A model generated the notes under the pieces. That model ran no database searches. It was given only the letters and a program-made list of their open reading frames with translations, and was not told the DNA's origin. From positions 1 to 9,463 of the forward strand of contig VGRU01000141.1 in NCBI GenBank assembly GCA_016875255.1: a stretch of DNA of 9,463 bases, read 5' to 3'. The position numbers and the translations under genes were made by a program. Position 1 is the stretch's first letter. Each line of letters starts with the position of its first letter. Below are positions 5,213 to 9,463 of this stretch, piece by piece. The DNA is from Deltaproteobacteria bacterium (GTDB taxonomy: Bacteria; Desulfobacterota; BSN033; UBA1163).

Positions 5213-6565
5213 AAAAAGAAGACACCGAGGGCGATCTGTATTGAAATCCTGAATCAACTGGAAAAAGCGGATCGCCATCCTGACCACCTCTTAAGCGATT
5301 CCTTCAAAAGATACCGGCATCTCACTCCTCTCGATCGAGCCTTTCTCACAGAATTGACCTATGGAGTCCTCCGATGGAGGGAGAAACTTGACTGGTCCAT
5401 CCGTCATCTCTTAAATATCCCATTCGAAAAGATCGAGATGGAGACGCTCAACATCCTCCGTCTCGGACTCTACCAGATCGAGTTTTTGACCCGGACCCCG
5501 GCCTCGGCCGCAGTGAATGAATCGGTCGAGTTAGCCAAAAGGCACCGAGGTTCGGGGGGAGGCGGGTTTGTCAATGCCATCCTCCGCTCTTTTCTCCGTA
5601 AGAAGGAAGAGATACCCTATCCTGAAATCGATCAAGACCCGGCCCTTCATCTCTCAGTCATCCATTCCCATCCCCTCTGGTTGGTCCAACGGTGGATCAA
5701 AGAGATGGGAATTGAAGAGACCTTGGATGCCTGCGTATTCAATAACCGGATTTCTCCACTCACGCTCAGGACGAATACCTTAAAGATGGGCAGGGAAGAA
5801 CTGATTGAGAAACTGAGAAAAAAGGGGTTGAAGGCGATTCCAGCCGATTATTCATTGGAAGGAATTCTACTGGATGATCCTCCGCCCACCTCTGCGTTAC
5901 CCTTTCTCAACGACGGCTTTTTCATCATTCAGGATGAGGGTTCTCAACTGGTCACATCTGTCCTGGATCCAAAATCAGGAGAGAAAATCCTGGACGGTTG
6001 CGCCTCGCCCGGAGGGAAGACTACGCACATCGCTCAATGGATGGAGAATAGGGGAGAGGTCTATGCGTTGGATCTCACAAAAGATAAGCTGGCCCTCATC
6101 GAGGAGATGTGCCAAAGGCTGGGAATAAAGATTGTGAAAACTTTGAAAGGAGACGCAACCCGATCTCTTCCCAATCTGGAGGGAATGATATTTGACCGAG
6201 TCCTCGCAGATGTTCCCTGTTCCGGGTTTGGAACGCTCCGGAAGAACCCGGATTTGAAGTGGAGAAAGGGAGAGGAAGATATAAAACGATTGAGTGACCT
6301 GCAGTTGGAAATTTTAACTCATCTCTCAGAGTATGTGAAAAAAGGGGGTGTTCTCGTCTATAGCACCTGCACGGTCTTTCGCGAGGAGAACGAGGATGTG
6401 GTTGAAAATTTCCTTAAGACCCACCCGGAATTTCAACTGGAGCCAATTTTCAATCTTCTGCCGGAGAAGTGCCATCCCTTCATCAAAGACGGATACCTCA
6501 AGACCTTTCCTCCTAAGAATGGAATGGATGGTTTTTTTGTTGCAAGGCTTATTAGGAAAGATTAG
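5201..6565 (+). CDS. rsmB: 16S rRNA (cytosine-967-C5) methyltransferase RsmB
   Basis: Uses S-adenosylmethionine to methylate a cytosine of 16S rRNA (C967 in E. coli numbering). The protein is 454 residues. An N-terminal NusB-like RNA-binding domain (about 8-135) includes AICIEILNQ, LDRAFLTELTYGVLRWR and AVNESVELAKRHRGSGGGGFVNAILR. The C-terminal Rossmann methyltransferase has the SAM-binding motif DGCASPGGKT (265-274), the motif DVPCSGFGTLRKNPD (337-351) and YSTC (387-390). C390 corresponds to the nucleophilic cysteine and C340 to the cysteine that helps release product. The ATG at 5201 is chosen because family proteins begin shortly before this NusB-like segment; the frame is open upstream to 5063 but would overlap htpX and read through the hairpin. 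The ribosome binding site is weak and folded into a hairpin. Stop TAG at 6563-6565. Confidence 0.94.
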   Translation: MRNFKKKTPRAICIEILNQLEKADRHPDHLLSDSFKRYRHLTPLDRAFLTELTYGVLRWREKLDWSIRHLLNIPFEKIEMETLNILRLGLYQIEFLTRTPASAAVNESVELAKRHRGSGGGGFVNAILRSFLRKKEEIPYPEIDQDPALHLSVIHSHPLWLVQRWIKEMGIEETLDACVFNNRISPLTLRTNTLKMGREELIEKLRKKGLKAIPADYSLEGILLDDPPPTSALPFLNDGFFIIQDEGSQLVTSVLDPKSGEKILDGCASPGGKTTHIAQWMENRGEVYALDLTKDKLALIEEMCQRLGIKIVKTLKGDATRSLPNLEGMIFDRVLADVPCSGFGTLRKNPDLKWRKGEEDIKRLSDLQLEILTHLSEYVKKGGVLVYSTCTVFREENEDVVENFLKTHPEFQLEPIFNLLPEKCHPFIKDGYLKTFPPKNGMDGFFVARLIRKD

Positions 6566-6596
6566 GGAGATCGGGTGATTGGGAGATGGGGAGAGG
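6565..6596. repeat. octamer repeat array
   Basis: Four contiguous 8-bp units (gggagatc, gggtgatt, gggagatg, gggagagg) start at the last base of the rsmB stop codon. The strand is G-rich. The period is 8, not the 7 seen in the other spacers. Confidence 0.65.
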
Positions 6597-6641
6597 GAAA
6601 TTTATTGAATTAAACTTTTGGCTCGATTAAGATTCCTCAAA

Positions 6642-6815
6642 CACTTACTAATCCGTCCATAATTATATAGACACTCCCCCTGCTTTGTCATTCCTGGCTT
6701 GACCAGGAATCCAGGGTTTCCTGTGAAAACAGGAACCCAGTTCTATATGTCCCTGGATTCCCGCCTCCACGGGGATGACAATATGCCTTCTCAATTATGG
6801 ATTCCTCAGTAAGCG
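6642..6815. mobile_element. MITE-like nested inverted-repeat element (about 174 bp)
   Basis: Outer arms: cacttact and tccataatt on the left (6642-6664) face aattatgga and agtaagcg on the right (6793-6815), giving an imperfect terminal inverted repeat. Inner arms: 6686-6716 and 6751-6780 are imperfect inverted copies running from tgtcat to aatccaggg. Each inner arm folds on itself; the left has an 8-bp perfect stem (6690-6697 with 6703-6710). The centre holds a further stem of gggtttcctgt with acaggaaccc (6714-6734), with one bulge. There is no coding sequence and no clear target-site duplication. It could be a miniature transposable element or a composite of common palindromic repeats. Confidence 0.5.
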
Positions 6816-6833
6816 CTGAAAATGGGGAAATCT

Positions 6834-6951
6834 GTTGATACTTCGACAGGCCAAACCCCGCCCTTTAGGACGGGGTCAAAAGCGCCGCTCAGTATCAACC
6901 CTGAGCAAACCACGGGCTTTAGACCAGGGATAGCCGAAGGGTTGATTTTTT
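6834..6951. repeat. composite palindromic repeat carrying two small hairpin inserts
   Basis: gttgatac (6834-6841) and gtatcaac (6892-6899) form a perfect inverted repeat. atcaaccct (6894-6902) and agggttgat (6938-6946) form a second, followed by six Ts (6946-6951), so the right half could act as a rho-independent terminator on the + strand. The motif cgacagg/ctcag is split by 37 bp (6851-6887), and ctgagc/atagccgaagg by 23 bp (6907-6929). Both inserted stretches centre on CTTTAG. The first forms a hairpin of 9-base arms with one mismatch around a TTTA loop (6855-6863 with 6868-6876); the second is degenerate. Confidence 0.55.
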
Positions 6952-7122
6952 CCCCCAATCTGCTAAACTCCTACCAAAGTCAATTCTTTCCTTTCCCACG
7001 ATAAGGTCGAGAGGTAATAAGGATTAAAAAAAAGTTAGTAGAGTTAGGTGAAAATAGAAATTAGATATTGGGTGTGCGAAACAAAAATAAATTGAGCTTT
7101 TCAACCTGGGGGAAGCTAATTT

Positions 7123-7401
7123 ATGCCAAAACGAACAAGTGTAACCGGTAGCGAACTCTTTATCGTTGATAATAGCGAAGAAAACTGGAAAGTCCTGAGG
7201 TATCTCCATGATTGGTGCCAAATTTCCAAAGCCGTCGATATCGCCACAGCCTATTTCGAAATTGGGTCCCTACTGGCACTTGATGGCGAATGGCAGAAGG
7301 TTGACCAGATTCGAATTTTAATGGGGGAAATATGTTCTGGAAGGGAAAGAAAAGTGAAAGATTTTAGCAACATCCCCCAAATCCAAGTCTTTAGGATCTA
7401 A
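7123..7401 (+). CDS. short ORF resembling the N-terminus of PLD-like/helicase proteins; probable gene remnant
   Basis: A 92-residue ORF with a good ribosome binding site (GGGGGAAG at 7108-7115, 7 bases before the ATG). Residues 9-67, around SELFIVDNSEENWKVLRYL, DWCQISKAVDIATAYFEIGSLLALD and QKVDQIRILMG, resemble from memory the beginning of large phospholipase-D-like domain proteins fused to superfamily 2 helicases, often found in restriction or defence loci. Resemblance stops after ILMG (about residue 67); the last 25 residues look unrelated, and the downstream PLD active-site (HxK) and helicase motifs are missing. It ends 14 bp before hsdM. It may be a deletion remnant of a larger gene, a decayed gene whose translation still leads into hsdM, or a real small protein. 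I see no frameshift that would restore the rest. Confidence 0.5.
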   Translation: MPKRTSVTGSELFIVDNSEENWKVLRYLHDWCQISKAVDIATAYFEIGSLLALDGEWQKVDQIRILMGEICSGRERKVKDFSNIPQIQVFRI

Positions 7402-7415
7402 AAAGCGGAGCTGTA

Positions 7416-9380
7416 ATGAGCAATAACAACCTGAATTGGATTGCGAATTTTATCTGGGGGATTGCCGATGATGTTTTGAGAGATGTCTATGTCCGCGGTA
7501 AGTATCGGGACGTGATTCTTCCCATGGTTGTCATTCGGCGTCTTGATGCCGTGCTCGAGCCAACCAAGAAGGCTGTGCTGGACATGAAGAAAACGCTTGA
7601 CGACGCCGGCATCGCCAACCAGGATGCAGCTTTGAGGCAGGCATCAGGCCAGGCTTTTTACAACGCATCCCCATTCACCCTTCGCGACCTGCGTGCCCGC
7701 GCCAAGACTCAACAGCTCAAGGTGGACTTTGAGGCATACCTCGACGGCTTCTCCCCAAATGTTCAGGAGATTCTCGATAAGTTCAAATTTCGAAACCAGA
7801 TTCCCACACTGGTCGAAGCCGACATCCTCGGCAGCCTGATCGAAAAGTTCCTCGACCATTCAATCAACCTCAGTCCCCAACCTGTTCTCAACATTGATGG
7901 TTCGGAACGACTTCCTGGTCTTGATAATCATGCCATGGGCACGATCTTCGAAGAACTCATCCGGCGTTTTAACGAAGAAAATAATGAGGAGGCAGGGGAG
8001 CACTTCACTCCTCGCGATGTGGTAAGGCTGATGGCCGATCTCATCTTTCTTCCGATTGCCGACCAGATTGAGTCCGGAACTTATCTTGTTTACGATGGCG
8101 CCTGCGGCACCGGAGGTATGTTGACAGTGGCTGAAACAAGGCTCCGTGATCTTGCCCGAGAGCATGGCAAAGAGGAATCTATCCACCTCTTCGGCCAGGA
8201 GGTTAACCCTGAGACCTATGCCATCACAAAGGCAGATCTGCTCCTTAAAGGGGAAGGAGAAGAGGCTGAAAACTTCCGTTTTGGCTCCACTCTCTCGCAG
8301 GATGGCTTTTTAGGACGCGAGTTTGACTTCATGCTTTCCAATCCTCCTTACGGCAAGAGCTGGAAGACCGACCTTGAACGTATGGGAGGAAAGGGCGACA
8401 TCCGCGACCCTCGATTCATCATCGAGCATGACGGAAATCCGGAGTTTAGCCTTATTACCCGCTCCAGCGATGGCCAGCTCATGTTCCTTGTTAACAAACT
8501 GTCAAAGATGAAGCAAAAGACGACGCTCGGAAGCCGCATTGCTGAGGTGCATAACGGCTCTTCACTCTTCACTGGCGACGCCGGGCAGGGCGAAAGCAAC
8601 ATCCGCCGCTGGATTATAGAGAACGATTGGCTGGAGGCGATCATCGCCCTTCCGCTCAATATGTTTTACAACACCGGCATTGCAACCTACATCTGGGTGC
8701 TGACGAATCGCAAGCCGGAGCACCGCCGCGGAAAGATTCAACTCATTGATGCTACTTCCTGGTTCAAACCACTCCGTAAAAACCTTGGCAGGAAGAACTG
8801 CGAACTCTCCGAAGAGGATATCAAGCGTGTCATGAACACATTCCTCGCATTTGAGGAGACCGAACAGTCAAAAATCTTTCCCAACGAAGCCTTTGGCTAC
8901 TGGAAGGTCCCGGTCGAGCGTCCGCTCAGGCTCAAGGGGATTGATTCCAACCGCGCCTACTCGCCAAAAGAGATCAAGGTGTTAAAGGAGACCACCGAAC
9001 GGTTAGAAGATGCACCGCCGGTCATCAGGAAGATACATAAGAAGGGCACTGATCCCGATCCCCTGCATGGGTTGTTTGCGGTCAATATCGACGGCAAACC
9101 TGCTGTCGTCGAATATGAACCCGATACCGACCTCCGCGACACCGAACAGATACCCTTGCTGGAAGAGGGAGGAATCGAGGCTTTCTTTCGCCGCGAGGTC
9201 CTCCCTTATGTGCCCGATGCGTGGATAGACGAATCTGCTACCAAGATCGGTTATGAGATTTCCTTCACACGATACTTTTACAAACCACAACCTCTTCGCA
9301 CACTGGAGGAGATCCGCGCCGACATAACGGCCTTGGAAAAAGAAACTGAAGGCTTGCTCGATGATTTTTTAAAGGAGTAA
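7416..9380 (+). CDS. hsdM: type I restriction-modification DNA methyltransferase subunit (M)
   Basis: N6-adenine DNA methyltransferase subunit of a type I restriction-modification system; with HsdS it methylates the target, and with HsdR it forms the restriction complex. The protein is 654 residues, longer than the roughly 500-residue classical HsdM. An N-terminal helical domain (about 8-150, including NFIWGIADDVLRDVY and YRDVILPMVVIRRLD) is followed by AMGTIFEELIRRFNE and EHFTPRDVVRLM (195-206). SAM-binding motif I is YDGACGTGGML (226-236); the catalytic motif IV is NPPYGKSW (309-316). ALPLNMFYNTGIATYIWVLTN (411-431) is typical of the family. A C-terminal extension (about 500-654) ends in a charged helix (627-654). 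CGGAG at 7406-7410 is the likely ribosome binding site for the ATG at 7416. The next gene starts right after its stop, implying an operon. Confidence 0.95.
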   Translation: MSNNNLNWIANFIWGIADDVLRDVYVRGKYRDVILPMVVIRRLDAVLEPTKKAVLDMKKTLDDAGIANQDAALRQASGQAFYNASPFTLRDLRARAKTQQLKVDFEAYLDGFSPNVQEILDKFKFRNQIPTLVEADILGSLIEKFLDHSINLSPQPVLNIDGSERLPGLDNHAMGTIFEELIRRFNEENNEEAGEHFTPRDVVRLMADLIFLPIADQIESGTYLVYDGACGTGGMLTVAETRLRDLAREHGKEESIHLFGQEVNPETYAITKADLLLKGEGEEAENFRFGSTLSQDGFLGREFDFMLSNPPYGKSWKTDLERMGGKGDIRDPRFIIEHDGNPEFSLITRSSDGQLMFLVNKLSKMKQKTTLGSRIAEVHNGSSLFTGDAGQGESNIRRWIIENDWLEAIIALPLNMFYNTGIATYIWVLTNRKPEHRRGKIQLIDATSWFKPLRKNLGRKNCELSEEDIKRVMNTFLAFEETEQSKIFPNEAFGYWKVPVERPLRLKGIDSNRAYSPKEIKVLKETTERLEDAPPVIRKIHKKGTDPDPLHGLFAVNIDGKPAVVEYEPDTDLRDTEQIPLLEEGGIEAFFRREVLPYVPDAWIDESATKIGYEISFTRYFYKPQPLRTLEEIRADITALEKETEGLLDDFLKE

Positions 9381-9381
9381 A

Positions 9382-9463
9382 ATGAGCATTACTATCGACC
9401 AAATCAATGTGTGGCGCAGCGTTTCTACAGAACACCAGCGCTTGGAGTTTAAAGAGGCCAAAA
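9382..9463 (+). CDS. start of a putative AlbA_2/Schlafen-type ATP-binding protein (partial)
   Basis: Only 27 codons are inside the window; the gene runs off the right edge. AAAGGAG at 9371-9377 lies 4 bases before the ATG at 9382, and the hsdM stop is 1 base before it, so the two are an operon. The peptide MSITIDQINVWRSVSTEH followed by LEFKEAK matches the way AlbA_2-domain (divergent AAA, Schlafen-related) proteins begin, with the E-x-LEFK-x-A block. Such genes are known between hsdM and hsdS in some type I loci. The call rests on a short motif plus position. Its function is not established; a nucleic-acid-binding or regulatory role is possible. Confidence 0.6.
   Translation, partial: MSITIDQINVWRSVSTEHQRLEFKEAK

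Larger units (their letters stand above)
6566..7122. other. 557-bp repeat-filled spacer with no convincing gene
   Basis: This gap separates the housekeeping cluster from the defence locus. It holds an octamer array (6565-6596), a MITE-like palindrome (6642-6815) and a composite repeat (6834-6951), followed by about 170 bp of plain A+T-richer sequence leading to the 7123 ORF. An open frame at 6822-7004 runs across the repeats and has no family resemblance. I found no convincing promoter upstream of 7123. The spacer is the probable junction between core and acquired DNA. Confidence 0.6.

Noticed and set aside
6651..6780. CRISPR array in the repeat-rich spacer
   Set aside because: Repeats are inverted and of unequal spacing, with no series of identical direct repeats and unique spacers and no cas genes.
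6822..7004. 60-residue ORF in the rsmB-hsdM spacer
   Set aside because: It runs across the composite repeats, has no ribosome binding site and no recognisable domain.
7860..8186. Antisense ORFs inside hsdM (e.g. 108 codons on the - strand)
   Set aside because: They are shadows of a long, motif-complete hsdM frame and lack family features or ribosome binding sites.

Overview
The window looks like a chromosomal segment from a deltaproteobacterium-like (Desulfobacterota) organism. This is inferred from the gene order ileS-lspA-lgt-def-fmt-DUF116-htpX-rsmB, from protein similarity judged by eye, and from the many small palindromic intergenic repeats. The exact lineage cannot be fixed from sequence alone. 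Every gene reads on the + strand.

Region 1 (1-3151) is a housekeeping block. It holds the zinc-finger tail of isoleucyl-tRNA synthetase, lipoprotein signal peptidase (lspA), prolipoprotein diacylglyceryl transferase (lgt), peptide deformylase (def) and methionyl-tRNA formyltransferase (fmt). Lgt and LspA are consecutive steps of lipoprotein maturation. Fmt adds the formyl group to initiator Met-tRNA and Def removes it from new proteins. lgt-def-fmt are tightly packed (5 bp gap, then a 4 bp overlap), whereas the spacers before lspA and lgt carry 7-bp-periodic repeats.

Region 2 (3152-6565) has a repeat-filled spacer, a DUF116 membrane protein with a cysteine cluster that begins at a TTG, a near-consensus sigma70 promoter overlapping the DUF116 stop, the membrane protease HtpX, and the 16S rRNA m5C methyltransferase RsmB. 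The htpX-rsmB gap has a 14-bp perfect hairpin, and the rsmB start codon lies in the loop of a second hairpin.

Region 3 (6566-7122) is a 557-bp spacer with no convincing gene. It is built from an octamer array, a MITE-like nested palindrome, and a composite repeat that appears to be interrupted by two small hairpin modules.

Region 4 (7123-9463) is an accessory defence locus. It has a short ORF resembling only the N-terminus of PLD-like/helicase proteins, a complete type I DNA adenine methyltransferase (HsdM), and the start of a gene resembling AlbA_2 (Schlafen-type) ATP-binding proteins. The hsdS and hsdR genes expected of such a locus would lie beyond the right edge.

The most distinctive signal is the repeat architecture. 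At three or four places a small palindromic module sits inside another repeat, and deleting it on paper restores an intact palindrome or an unbroken 7-bp period.
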